Positions 23,965 through 35,400 of a stretch of 64,000 nt of DNA are shown piece after piece (positions within the stretch are counted from its first letter, which is position 1; the number at the start of each line of letters is the position of its first letter). Below the pieces are notes generated by a model that ran no database searches, was not told the origin of the DNA, and saw only the letters and a list, made by a program, of their open reading frames with translations. Made by a program: the position numbers and the translations under genes. The stretch is from contig CM070618.1 of the NCBI GenBank assembly GCA_036346255.1, positions 77,510,428 to 77,574,427 of the forward strand. The letters run 5' to 3'. The stretch is from Ampelocalamus luodianensis (lineage: Eukaryota > Streptophyta > Magnoliopsida > Poales > Poaceae).

Positions 23965-25206
23965 GTTACTATAGAATTTTTGGCGGATACGGCCAGTTTA
24001 CGAATCGTATTTACACTTCTGACCATTCGCAAACGATATTTGCAAAAATAGCAACGCGGCAAGACACACCCGCGCGCTGGCTGGTCATTGCCATACGTCG
24101 ACGCGGCGCGCGCTCACCGCGCCGGCCGGTCCCACCACCAGCGCATGAGCGCACGCTCACCTGCGCATGCAGCGCACATGCGTTTTTTCATTTTTTCAAT
24201 TTTTCATTTTTTAGATGTAAAAACATTTTTTTAAAAAAATTTTGCTCTGATGGTGGCGCACACACCTGCGCCCACCACTGTAGCATTTTTCGTTTTGTTT
24301 TTAAAAAAATCATTTATGTTTTTCTTTATTAAAAATCATTTATGCATATTTTTGTAAGAATTTTTAAATATAGTAAACAGGGTTCAAAAATTATGAAATT
24401 TTGTGGAGCCTTCTGACACTGTGTACTTGCTTGTGTAATATTTTCAAAATTTTATCTATTATGAATTTTCTCAAAATTCATTTAAGTATATTGTAAATAG
24501 GGTTTCATCATTTCATGTGACTTGGAATGATTTCATAAAATTTTGTCCATTATCCCACCGTCCTCCTCCCTACTCCGCACATCTGCGCCTCGTCCAGAAA
24601 TTCGCGCCAATCGGCGGAATTCGGCGCTAACGCCGCGACTCCTTCTCCGCTCATTATAAATACGAACTCGGCACTCGCTCGTCGCTCGGCCTTGATTGAT
24701 TACTTCCCCGAATGGTGATTGATTACTTCCTCCAAAGGATGTAATTTGTGCTATGTTTTTGCCGTTATTATCGTAGTCATAATTAGTCGATCTTAGTCAT
24801 TAGTAGTAATTAGATAGTTTAGGGTAATTAATTAGTAAATGTCGGTTAGTTGACTAGTAATGAATTAGTTTAGTAGTAATGAATTAGTTTAGTGGTAATT
24901 AACTTTGTTAGTCGTATGTAGAAAAATGTTATGGCTTAAATTGGATACTTATCTTCTCTTAATTTAAAAAAATAGATGTGTTTCATGAACACCTACGCTG
25001 AGAAGGAGGTGGGTTTCTGTGCAGAGTTGTGGTGCATACTATCAACAAGTACGGTAAGGAAATGTGACGCGTCAAGGTCACCGTCTACTCGAAGAGCCAT
25101 CTACGAGGAGACATATCCTATCACTTCACGGTAGAGAGGAGCGGACAAGCTCGGGATGCAAGATGAAACCTAATATGGATACTATTCTTTATCTTTGCAC
25201 GACGCA

Positions 25207-25385
25207 CCACAATTTGGATAGGCTTGTACATAAACCAAATAGGGAAATCGTGGCGTGTAGATCATATAACGATGTACCGTAGCCTTGAAGCTTTACGAGC
25301 CGGAGGTTACGGTCCATCGTTATATGATCTGCATGCAACGTATTTTCTCGATTGGTTCATGTACAAGTTTATCTAACTTTGTGGT
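25207..25385. repeat. Long imperfect hairpin inside the Mutator-like element
   Basis: Arms at about 25207-25283 and 25305-25385 are inverted copies with scattered mismatches, around a loop of about 21 nt. The core AGATCATATAACGATG is paired perfectly with CATCGTTATATGATCT, and CTTGTACAT pairs with ATGTACAAG further out. Such a fold resembles a young MIRNA-type precursor or a nested foldback element. No transcription evidence is available from sequence. Confidence 0.75.
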
Positions 25386-25701
25386 ATAATATGTGTTGTC
25401 ATATTGTATATCGACATCTCTAATGGAGTTGCAATGCAGCGTTTTCTATACATTTCAAGTCACATGAAATGATGAAACCCTATTTACAATATATTTAAAT
25501 GAATTTTCGAGAAAAATTCATAATGGATAAAATTTTGAAAATATTACACATGCAAATACACAGTGTCAGAAGGCTCCACAAAAAATTTCATAATTTTTAG
25601 ACCCTGTTTACTATATTTAAAAATTCTTACAAAAAATATGCATAAATGATTTTTTAAAAAACAAAAACATAAATGATTTTTAAAAAAACAAAAACGAAAA
25701 A

Positions 25702-25747
25702 TGCTACAGTGGTGGGCGCAGGTGAGCGTGCGCCCACCACTGTAGCA
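25702..25747. repeat. Perfect 19-bp inverted repeat with 8-nt loop
   Basis: TGCTACAGTGGTGGGCGCA (25702-25720) is an exact reverse complement of 25729-25747, separated by GGTGAGCG. It lies in the right inverted end of the Mutator-like element. The left end carries an imperfect version near 24242-24285. Confidence 0.95.
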
Positions 25748-26039
25748 AAAAAAATTTTAAAAAAATATTTTTACATCTAAAAAAATTGAAAAAAAAATAA
25801 ATAAAAAATAAAAAAAACGTGCGCTGCGGGCGTAGGGTGGCGTGCGCCTCGCGCGCTGCGGTGGTGGGACGGGCCGCGCGGGGTGAGCGCGCCGCGCTCG
25901 ACGTGGCAAGACAAAGAATGCGCGGCGCTGGTGATCGTCTTGCTTGCGCGTTGCTATTTTTGCAAATACCGTTTACCAATAGTTAGAAGTGTAAATACGA
26001 TTCATAAACTGGTCGTATCGCCAAAGATTTGTTACTATA

Positions 26040-26944
26040 CTATATTTCCAGGCATCAACCAATCCTGAACCAAGGAGAAAGGCCATCGGTAGTTTCTACT
26101 GGATCACAAGATTTTTCTGTCACGATGAACTAGTACGAGTGACAACTCCAAGCACATCTGAATGTACAGAGTCAGACAGGCGTAGGCAGGCTTGGCAGGC
26201 ATCGGAACAACGAGGTGCGGTAACCGGCTTGCAAGCTGTAAATTGTAGTTCACGGAAATCACAGGCCACGTCCCTTTGGATGGCGCAGATGTACGGCCGT
26301 ACGAGTTCATCCGAGTCAAGCATCCCGGACGGGTCCCCATCGACGCAGACAATATGGTGCTCGTATCGTACGAGTACGACAGCTAGCGCTGCCAACACAT
26401 GCGATCGACTGGTACAGACACGCCCGCACATGCCGTCCTTTGACAAAACAGGGGAAAAATTTTAGTGGGGGGAGGGCCTCGTCCCTGCATCATCTACCGT
26501 TCATCCGACCCTCCCCTGAATCCAGCGGCCACAGAGGAGAGAATTTCCTTCCACAAAACAGGATACCCCTCCAATCGCCTTCCGTCTGAAACACGTGCAC
26601 AAGCTCAAAAAGAAAAAAATTCGACAACATTGAAGTCGCAATTTTGCAATACGGATAGACATTAGACAGTAAGGTATTTATTACGGATTATTTAATCCTC
26701 GTAAAGGATATAGCAAGTTAGAACTTCGGGTTTGTACATAATTTGTATACTTGCTGTACACTGTAAAGTTTCAACAAACATGTATGCTACATTGTAGCTA
26801 TTAAACTTATTTCGACAACATTGCAGTCGCAATTTTGCATGTTTTTGGAGCTAATCAGCCACTCCAGTTGCCCTCCTCAATTGATGTGGTCACTCTGTCT
26901 TCTTTGTATGCACATGCAACTTTGGCTTAATCTAGATCTCTCCA
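26040..26944. other. PIN5 3' flank; no gene recognised; 29-bp direct repeat
   Basis: Several open frames overlap near 26120-26460 on both strands, but none has recognisable motifs. A 29-bp direct repeat with one mismatch (TTCGACAACATTGMAGTCGC...) lies at 26620-26648 and 26811-26839. The right part is the likely 3' untranslated region of PIN5. Confidence 0.4.
26677..26682 (-). terminator. Candidate poly(A) signal of the PIN5-type gene
   Basis: AATAAA on the minus strand, about 263 nt after the stop codon, a plausible distance for a plant 3' untranslated region. Confidence 0.4.
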
Positions 26945-29151
26945 TCACAGCCCCAACACAATATAGTACACAATAGTGACAGGAAGTGATATAAATATCC
27001 CAAGAATAACCCTGCAAAACACAATACCAGATACACAGTCAGATGGGGGCTCACAGAAACAAGTGAGAAATATATATTTATTTTACAAGTTGACAGTATC
27101 TGGTAAAGAAACAAACCCTGTGCTCATGATGTCTGCATGGACCTTGTACTCTTCAGCGTACACGAACGAAGTCACGGCCAGGGGGAGAGCCGCCTGCGTG
27201 CATGTGAAAATTGTGATCAGAGAAATATGTTTTGAATTTTCGCTTCTGCGTGTACGGCTTCTTGTTGTCAATCCTGTTTTGCTCTCTGTTTTCAATGTTT
27301 GTTATCTTGGTTTGCTAGGACAGCCGCTCTTCTACCGTGGTACTTCCAACCAAAAAAAAGATTGAAAAAATTGTAGGTCAACGTTAAGATGCTAGCTAGC
27401 AAGATAGAGACACATCAAATGATCGAGGACGCCATGCTGTACTAGAAAGTACTACTTGGAGAGCCGACTTTCCTTGCCTGACGGCTCACTTCTAGTTTAC
27501 AAACGTATACAATTGATCATCTTTCACTATGCCCTTTCCGTTATATGCAACCGAAATGGCGGCTAGGCGAATCTATCAAGAAAGAGAGTAATAGCGTAGG
27601 CGTATGTATGGTTTCATTCATGTCGAATTTTCAGTGCTTGTGTAGTAGTTATGCACTTGCACTGTTTGTTGTGTTCTTTAACCTCCATCAGAAAACAAAA
27701 GAATTTGCTGTGTGTGACTGTGCTTACCTGCACGACAGCAATGTGCAGAAGGGTGCCGTGCATGCCGACGACGAGCGAGGCAAACAGCATCACCACCGGG
27801 CCTATCAGAAACTTGAGGACCATCGAAAGTGATGCGATCGTATAGCCGCACGGAACGAAGCGTGACTGCCGCGCTATGAACGTCCCTGGAATGCACGAGG
27901 AAATATACAGATTTCCATTAACAAATGGTGAGGTGAATACAGTTGATCACTTGCAGTCTTGCAAGTCCAAATATAAACAGATTAAGATATACGGACCTGA
28001 AGCGAACATGCTCAGGCCAACAGCTGTGGTCTGTATGGTGAACAGAGAGTCGTCGATAATTTTTGGCATCTTGATCCCACATCTGCAAAAACAGATACAC
28101 ACTTCCATTAGAGAAAGAGAGAGATATCTAGAGAGAGAGAGAGAGAGAGAGAAATCATAAGAAAAGAGAACACATGAGAGATGTTACTGAGTAGGAGTAC
28201 CAAGTACTACTAAGTGTGCAAGTGCAAATATACAACTAGTAGGAGGTATGAAATGTGAACGAAAGGGACGTACTTGAATGCGATTAGAGCCCAGATGAGG
28301 CCAAGGAAGCTTGCATAGGTATTCGGAATCTGCAGAAGCTTCTTTACTGCCATCCATACGACGTGCCTCACCGACGGCGCCGGCAGTGAGGCCTCCTTTG
28401 CCTCCGCCGTAACATCTCCACCAGTACTCACCTCCTTCGCGACCGTGGTCGTCGTCTCGCCGGCCACGCCGTCTCGTGCCGCGGGCGTCGCCGCCACCTC
28501 CGTGATTTCAATGTTTACGGCCACTTCGTGAGCCTTTTCGGTCGCAACAATGCCGTCGCCGTTTGCATCACGGGCTCCTTTCCCCGCCACCGGCGATGCA
28601 GGGCTGATCTTGGCGCTGCCATCCCTCACCGCCGCGGCGCGCCGGGCCGCCATGTACTCGTAGAGGAAGATGACGACGTTGTACCAGACGCAGAACTGCA
28701 TGACGACGATCTGCTTCATGAGGTCCTTGGACACCGCCCCGTACATGCCGTTGAGGAGCGGCACGCCCATGATGATGGTGTTGGGCAGCGACGCCACGGA
28801 GAAGGCGGTCACCACCCACTGCAGCGGGGTCGACACCGCCGCCGCCTTGCGTCCCGCGGGGCGGCGCGAGCGGGACCAAAGCGCCCACGCCATGAGGCCG
28901 AGCAGCATGACCGCCTTCTGCAGCGTGTCGGCGGCGATGAGGCGGCCGTTCATGTCGTATGGGTCGTTGGTGGAGACCATGTGGAAGATGAGCACGGGCA
29001 CGGCGTAGAGGGCAACGAAGTGGTTGATCCCCGCGCACTGCTCGTCGGAGAAGGCCTTGAGCCACCGCACCGACGCGTAGCCCAGCAGCGCCGCCGTGTA
29101 CAGCGGCGCCATGGCCTCCACGACCTGGTACACGGCCGAGCCCGTGATCAT
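26945..29151 (-). CDS. PIN5: PIN5-type auxin efflux carrier family protein (short-loop PIN)
   Basis: Five exons with GT/AG borders: 29151-28274, 28082-27997, 27885-27728, 27193-27117 and 27011-26945 (878, 86, 158, 77, 67 nt). They join in frame to 421 residues; the 158- and 77-nt exons are hallmarks of PIN genes. The protein starts MITGSAVYQVVEAMAPLYTA, with about five N-terminal membrane helices to residue 168. A short hydrophilic loop (about 170-262) follows, then a C-terminal helix bundle ending PVTIVYYIVLGL. Short-loop PINs mostly sit in the ER and move auxin between cytosol and ER lumen. Residues 275-279 read IPNTY where long PINs have NPNTY. No defects are seen. Orthology to a particular rice PIN5 (a, b or c) is not decided. 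Confidence 0.93.
28111..28152. repeat. (GA)n microsatellite in PIN5 intron 1
   Basis: An interrupted GA run lies in the 191-bp first intron (28083-28273). Confidence 0.9.
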
Positions 29152-29183
29152 GGTACCTAGGCTCCTATTTCTTGTATGTACTG

Positions 29184-29204
29184 TATATATATATATATAT
29201 ATAT
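29184..29204. repeat. (TA)n tract in the PIN5 5' leader
   Basis: About ten TA units lie 33-53 bases upstream of the PIN5 start codon and downstream of the TATA candidate at 29350. It could instead act as a second TATA region. Confidence 0.8.
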
Positions 29205-29349
29205 CAACTGGTCAGGAAGCACACCTCGATCTCAAAATCTGCGGTGTGACCGATCTAGCCGGGATCTATTGCTATAGTAGTACAAGCTAGCTCTTGCGAT
29301 TCTTGTAGTACGTGTTCTAGTGTGAGAGTTTAGGTTTTGCTTGGACGTG

Positions 29350-29357
29350 TATATATA
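29350..29357 (-). promoter_or_regulatory. Candidate TATA box of PIN5
   Basis: Minus-strand CTATATATAC, about 200 nt before the ATG at 29151. This would give a leader of roughly 170 nt. The next 350 bases to the right hold no gene. Confidence 0.5.
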
Positions 29358-29739
29358 GTCCGCCGGGGCGCGCCTGAGCAGCGTCTGCCTCGTCGCGAGT
29401 TGACGCGAATTGGATCGGTGTGGCACGGTGTTTTACAGAATTCAGAATCAAGTCGTAGGTTTTGCTGATGGTTTTGGATCATGGAAAGAGATGGGGGAGG
29501 AGGAGAAACTAGAAGGCTACCAGTACTATGCGTGTGTGCACTAGCTACGCAGTGGGATTTTGTTAATGGAAATTGGATGGTGACGCCACCAACAAAAGTG
29601 AGTTGTCTTCGTGCTGGGAATAGCAGTGTGCGGCCTGCCTGGACGTGCTGTTTTTGCATGCGAATGCGATCGATATATACAACGCATTTTACTTTGCATG
29701 TTACCATTGCCTAGAAGTCATAGGAGAATGAGAAGTTGT

Positions 29740-31330
29740 TCTTTCCGATGGACGTGGGGTTGAATAGGAGTTTACTTTTTCCTTTAAAATTCTAATATCT
29801 TTTTACTTCAATAGCTATATGAAGTTATGAAGCTCAAAATATCAAAATCATAATGGAAGAATTGACCTTCAACCACTCTTGGTCGGTCTGACCACCAAGG
29901 AGTGGGCAGTCTGACCGCTCCCTCAGGCTGACAGAAAATCAGCACGATTTCGGATACACAAATGACCTAACTTTTGATCTAAAAGTCCAAATCACTTGAG
30001 ATTTCAAACATAACGCAACAAGAAGGTCAGGAACCTATTATAATCGAAGATCGAGAATATCATAGCCAAGATACCATGAATTTCTTGTATGAATGCAAGC
30101 TGGCTCAAAACCAGGTGAAAACCAAAACTTAATCCAAAGACTTCCTCGTGGATTAAAGATGATCAAGATAACCTTAGATCAACTTTCACAAGTCCTAACA
30201 AGCTTGATCACAGCAAAAGACCAAGGCAAAACCCCTAGAACACAAGAAACCAAAAACTCAAGAAAGAGAGCAAGAACAACAGCCAAATCACCTTTGCACG
30301 AATTAGATTGGATTGATACTGAGAAATTGAAAGTTTATGATCATTCCACGATATAGGAAAAAAGTTTACTCATGAGCACCCAATTCCACAAATATTCTAT
30401 CAATACATCTCTTAAACCCTAGCCTTCTCTGTTCTTTTCACTTTTCCTCAAATCTTAAATTAGGGTTTCTAGACTTGGTTGGTGCGCAGTCTTACACCAC
30501 CCCTTATATAGTGGAGGCTAGTTATAGAGAGAAAACCTAACGGACACTCATTAAACTCACACACAAATAGGTCTCACACCCACGCACGTTTCTCAAAGCG
30601 GATGAAGATCCGGTGCTCCTGAATCCATCTCTTCCTGATCTTGTCCTCCTCATGACTTAAACAACTTATTTGCGTCGCCATGCATCGCGGCTTCTCCAAG
30701 ATCACCAACGCGGTATTTTCGCGACGATACGTACCAAAATACCGCTTCTCGATCCTTCCATCCTTGACCGAGTCTAGTCTTGTAAATAAATCTCATGCTT
30801 CGCCACGCGTAGATTCATCAATAGTTTTCCTCGTGCCGACAAGTTTCTCCCATCCGGCTCCTATCGGACCGCCTCAAGCTACTTAATGCAACCCATTACA
30901 CCAAACTTCTCGTTCTTGTCCATTTTGTACCATGCTTGAGTCCAACCACTTCATCAGGCGTTCTTGATTGTTCTGGACCTTGATTTCACCAGACCAAATT
31001 CCGATCATACTCGTCGTTGACTTTAGTTGACTTCAAGCTTCCCTGCACAATAATAAACTAAGAAGTCGATTTCGGGTACAAATTCTTCGCAACTTGACCT
31101 TGATCCACGTTAGTAAAAACATGCATCACGCAACACATATACAACAATTCTATGACTTTTGTCTAATTACCAAAATTTAGCACAACCCACAATATTGAAA
31201 TCGTCATGGTCGGTCACCAGGTCGGTCTCATCGCATCCACCGGTAACAGGGGACTAGTCTGATCACTGATAGTCTGACCGCCATGGAGTGGCCGGTCAAA
31301 CCGCTTTCCAAAACCAGAAAACACCCATAT
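29740..31330 (-). repeat. LTR-like retrotransposon remnant
   Basis: Read on the minus strand, the tract has the U3-R-U5 texture of a grass LTR: inverted words of the GGTCAGAC/GGTCTGACC type near both ends, a CACTATATAAGG promoter near 30502-30513, then a leader with 'ccctaatttaag' and 'agggtttaagag'. No coding frame with known motifs is present. Ends are approximate and no target duplication was found, so this could be a solo LTR or a fragment. Confidence 0.5.
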
Positions 31331-31623
31331 CTGATCTTTTCAGTTAATCTCTATCAAGTTTCATGTTCAATTTTCATGTTCAATTTGACACACTCTTGCA
31401 CTGCTGGCCCGACAGCCTACACCCTGATAGCAATGCCAACTTTTACAAAACTAATAGTTCACTCTTCCAAACCTATATATATATTCTCTCGCTGGTTTAG
31501 ATTCGTCTAACTGATCAAGGCACATGGATGCTTTATGCTAGCTGAATCACATGGTATGACGGGAATTGCAAAAACTAGCGAACTCCATGAGCGGTTTTAT
31601 AGCCGATTGAACGAGCGTGTGGT

Positions 31624-31958
31624 CAACTTTTTTTATTAATTAATCTATTTTTAATTTATTTTTATTGTTAACCCTATGCAAACTTTATTTTTAATTCTGA
31701 CTATTTTAATCACGCCATCACCCATGACGTGCATAAGATAAATCCAGTTAAATAGCACTTTTTGTCACGCCACTGGTGGTGGCGTGACCAAACAACACGT
31801 CACGCCATTGGTTGTGACGTGATAGGATACGACGCTGGCGTAACAATGTTGTTTTATCACGTCACGAGTGGACCAAAAAAGTCAGAATTAGAAATAAAGT
31901 TTACTAGGGGTTAACAATAAAAATAAATTAAAAATAAGTTAATTAATAAAAAAAACTC
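31624..31958. mobile_element. Foldback MITE with 9-bp target duplication (Mutator type)
   Basis: The 335-bp element is flanked by exact GCGTGTGGT copies (31615-31623 and 31959-31967). Its ends are inverted repeats of about 75-80 bp: CTTTTTTTATTAATTAAT..., with GTTAACCCTA pairing with TAGGGGTTAAC. The middle is rich in CACGCCA/TGGCGTG words and also folds back. The 9-bp duplication places it with Mutator-like MITEs. Confidence 0.85.
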
Positions 31959-32130
31959 GCGTGTGGTGTAGGTCTGCGTATTCTTGCAGGACTACTACTG
32001 CTGCTACGACAATGAGAACGCGTACGTCCACGGCAAGTGGTCAAGTTTGAATAGCGCCAGATATAGTAGTACTACTTTCGGAGAACAAGATTGAACTAAG
32101 AACAATTAACAAGCGAGGAGTCTCCTATAA

Positions 32131-33409
32131 GCTCTGTTTGGTACGTTGTATCTTTTGCTAAAAGCTGTTTTTTATTTTTATTTTTGTTGTTATAAGTATT
32201 TATAGCTTTTGGCTATAGCTTTTTCGGAGAGACCGTTTGGTAGTATGGCTTTTTGTTGAATTGACTGGTTGTTCTGAGTTATAAAATATCTGCAATACCC
32301 CCAATGTAATTTATCTAAATCAGGGGAAAAAGAATAAACCGGTAGTGTGGCCTACTCATCAGCGACACATAGAAGACAGAGAAGAGAGAACAGAGGATTT
32401 CAACAGGCGGCTCTGCACGACGTCATCGATGGCGAGCGATGGCTCACGAGGCCCAGGTGATATCCAAAAAGGGTTGGTGAGGTTCCAGTAAGGCTATGGG
32501 AGGTGGCGACGCGGATGGAGGGCCACGGCGGTGGCAGTCGCAATGGGCAGAGGTGGCTGGACACGCAAGCGAACGACGATGATGGTGTTCCGACTGAATT
32601 CCAGAGAAGGATAGGTTTTCACGAGGTAGAACGTAGCACGGTGAACAAGATGGTGGTGACTAAGACGGCGGTTGCTTGCTGGTGATGGCGCGATCGACGA
32701 CGATAGTGCATGGACTGAGAGGAGGAAGATGCATCGATTCCGACGAACGGCTGCACGAAACATGAAATTGATTGAAGCAAAATATTGAATGGATGATGGA
32801 ACACGAGGTGACGCGAATGGAATCCACAGATCTGGCGAGCGATAGCGGCATCAATCCTGAAGGAGGCGGTGGCGCCTAGGAGCGAGGAAGGCGGTGGCGT
32901 CCAGGCAACGGAGGGAACCGACGTCGAGGGAGTCGGCCTCGAGGGAGGCAGCCCGGGGTGGCAGCGTCGATGGAGTTGGTAGGAGGCAGCGCCGTACAAC
33001 GAGGAATAGCTCGGGGACAATAGCGCAGAGTGGAGTATGCGCGAACGGAACCGACACATAAGGAGATGACGCGGAGGGAGGAGGCATATAGGGAGATGTC
33101 GACGTCTCCTGTGTCCTACCGGCGGTGGTGGAGCGGTGTCGGCGTGGAGGAGGCAGAATGGGACAGATCTATTTTTCCCAAGTTAGAATGAAGGGGTATG
33201 ATACTTATGGATGGCACGGTGGGTAATTTCTACCCAAAAGCTCCTAGAAGCTGCCTTGATATTGCTTTTGGCTTATTTTAGTTATAGGGGGGCTTCTGGT
33301 TTCTTGAAAAGTGGCTTCACAAAGTCAGCCGTTTCGTTTGGGACAGATTCTTGCTTTTTCCCAAGAAAAAACCGAATCAGAAGCCATTCCAAAACCAAAC
33401 AGGACACCA
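32131..33409. mobile_element. Non-autonomous DNA transposon, PIF/Harbinger-like by its ends
   Basis: It starts GCTCTGTTTGGTACG and ends ...AAAACCAAACAGGACACCA. Both sides are flanked by TAA, matching the 3-bp target of PIF/Harbinger elements. Subterminal copies of AAAAGCT/AGCTTTT words are inverted at the two ends. The GC-rich middle has no intact transposase. The outermost bases of the two ends do not match exactly, so superfamily is provisional. Confidence 0.55.
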
Positions 33410-35145
33410 TAACTGCGTGCACCGAATTGACGAACTCAAATTAAATTTAGCCGCGCATGCATGCAACTTGCCGTGGCATGTTTGACCACAATTTTGACCC
33501 CCACTCCCCAGTACGCACTGGATTGTTTCGCTCTATCTGCAATTTTTCAATGAGACCGTAAAGCGTATTACTTCCTACTCCTGTGTCTAAGTAAATGTGA
33601 CTTGCTAGGCGTGCATGGATTCCAAATGCGCAAAAGCAGCCCTTCAAAAAATCCGCAAAAGCAAATTCTTGGCCATCTAGAGATTGTGCGAATTTCACAC
33701 TTGCCATTGTATATGCTAGCTCCTGCTTAATTATGCTCATTTCCCTACAAAGTTCCTACGAAGCTTCATTGTGAGCAGCGCACCTTAAATCACCAGTTCC
33801 CCACTACCTCCATAACTAGGGGCGGCAATTTCCCCGTGGGGCCGAGCCCCATTTTTTTAAAATCTTTTTTTTTAATATAAATTATAGCTTTTTATACGAG
33901 AGATGTATTCTTTTCTTGTATATTTAAACTAAAACTCAAATATATATGTTAGAATATATATTTTGAAAAAACGTATGCCTAAATATTTACAAATTAATAA
34001 ATAAAATCACATTATTTTTGTAAACAAATTCTTTAACCTACACTGCAATCCCCGCGGGGTCAGATCGATCCTGTGGAGACCAAGGACAGAGGCCATATGA
34101 CCCCGAGAGGCCTCGCGCGGTCGGGGTGGGGCGTCCCCCAGGACCTTCCCTATCACTAATGAATCTTTGTTGCGAGTGGGGATATATATTGTTAAATATG
34201 AGGGTAATATTTTAATTCTAGATTTTATTAAAAGATAAATATTGTAAAAGATTAATGATGCATAAAACAGTACTGGCAGCAGACAACTCATTGTACTTCG
34301 CAATATATGAAAAACAGGATGTAAACAAGTCAATCAATCACACGATAGACTTACAGATGGGTCTGATGAAGAATAGGAAGCAGCGCAGACTTGATGAAGT
34401 GCAGAAACGTAGATGTCGCAATGCAGCAAGCGGTCGCGCAGATGCGCTGCCCAGAAACCTTATTGTCGCCCCCGTGTAGGTCTTCACGGCAGCAACGGCT
34501 CGGAGATACCGCTTCCCTTCTTCACGACATTTACCCGGGAAGAAGAGTCGGCGAGGTTCAGACGGCGCAGTACAATAGCACAGATTAGAAGGAAGAAGGA
34601 ATTGAGGCTATTCTTCTACGCTATGCCTTCGGGCGTCTCGGGCATATAGAGAGATGCGGTAGTAGCGACAAATTAAATGACCATTTACCCGCGTAAGCGA
34701 CACACTTAACGATCATTTAGCCACGGTAGCGTCACATAACGATCATTTACCCACTAATGCGCTTGTCATCATCACCCAATAAAGCCTCAAATTCAAACAT
34801 TTGAATCTCATTCAAACAGAGAGAGAGAGATGCATGGTTCAGCAAAAATAAGGTAGACTTGGTCTGCCAAATGACGCGCCACGTCACCGCACGGTCGCAC
34901 GTCACAAGTCACGCGATTTTTCACGCGAAAATACGCGAACGCGCGCGCGCGTGCGTGTGTGTGTTTAGCCAAAGCCCTCCTCGTGCCGCCCTCATCCATG
35001 TGTCACATGTTTTAAGGAGTGGCAAGAACTCCACCTTATATGTTGGTCACCTCCACTTTGCCTTAGCAATATGGTACTAAACCATAAATGCTTTGAAATT
35101 ATAGAAAATAGGTCTCAGTCATATGGGCCAATTTCCAACATATAT
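33410..35145. other. Intergenic; no gene recognised
   Basis: Features seen: a GC palindromic patch from 33829 (GGGGCGGCAATTTCCCCGTG) that looks like one end of a hAT-type MITE without a clear partner; repeated GATCATTTA words at 34680-34755; and an alternating CG/GT run at about 34940-34963. No frame has known protein motifs. Confidence 0.4.
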
Positions 35146-35149
35146 AACC

Positions 35150-35400
35150 ATGCTAGTGGAGAGAGAGAAAAGGTGATGGGAGTTAACGGTGCTAGATGAA
35201 TAGTGATGATAGATGTGACTAGAGTTTTCTATCATGCCAAAACTACATCATATAAATTTTTCAGTCAAGTCGCATGCATGTAGTATCTTATAATTGGTAT
35301 TTAAGTATACTGAAAGTGATAAAGAAATATATTCGTTTAAGTGGTATATTGGGAGTGGGAGTACATACTCCCAAGACTATGAAGAGTGCGATATTTTTTT
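35150..35400. repeat. Deleted Micron-like MITE copy
   Basis: The first 110 bases (GGTGATGGGAGTTAA ... CATCATATA) recur at 36067-36170. The part from 35288 (GTAGTATCTTATAATTGG) to 35395 is a diverged copy of the right end of the elements at 35641 and 36225. It appears to have lost its left half. Confidence 0.55.

Larger units (their letters stand above)
23974..26030. mobile_element. Mutator-like element (non-autonomous) with long inverted ends
   Basis: The 2057-bp unit is bounded by an exact 9-bp direct duplication, GTTACTATA (23965-23973 and 26031-26039), as expected for Mutator. The inverted ends are about 550 bp each (23974-24530 and 25449-26030). They begin GAATTTTTGGCGGATACGGC and, on the other strand, AAATCTTTGGCGATACGACC. 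The inner 0.9 kb contains no transposase. It has a promoter-like ATTATAAATAC (24653-24663) and a long hairpin. Movement would have needed a transposase from elsewhere. Confidence 0.88.

Noticed and set aside
26040..26200. 5' LTR of the gypsy element to the right of the Mutator-like element
   Set aside because: Nothing after 26040 resembles the LTR at 15077-15750, so the gypsy is truncated rather than merely interrupted.
28528..29160. 210-residue plus-strand open frame opposite PIN5 exon 1
   Set aside because: His/Arg/Gly-rich antisense artefact of the PIN5 coding strand.
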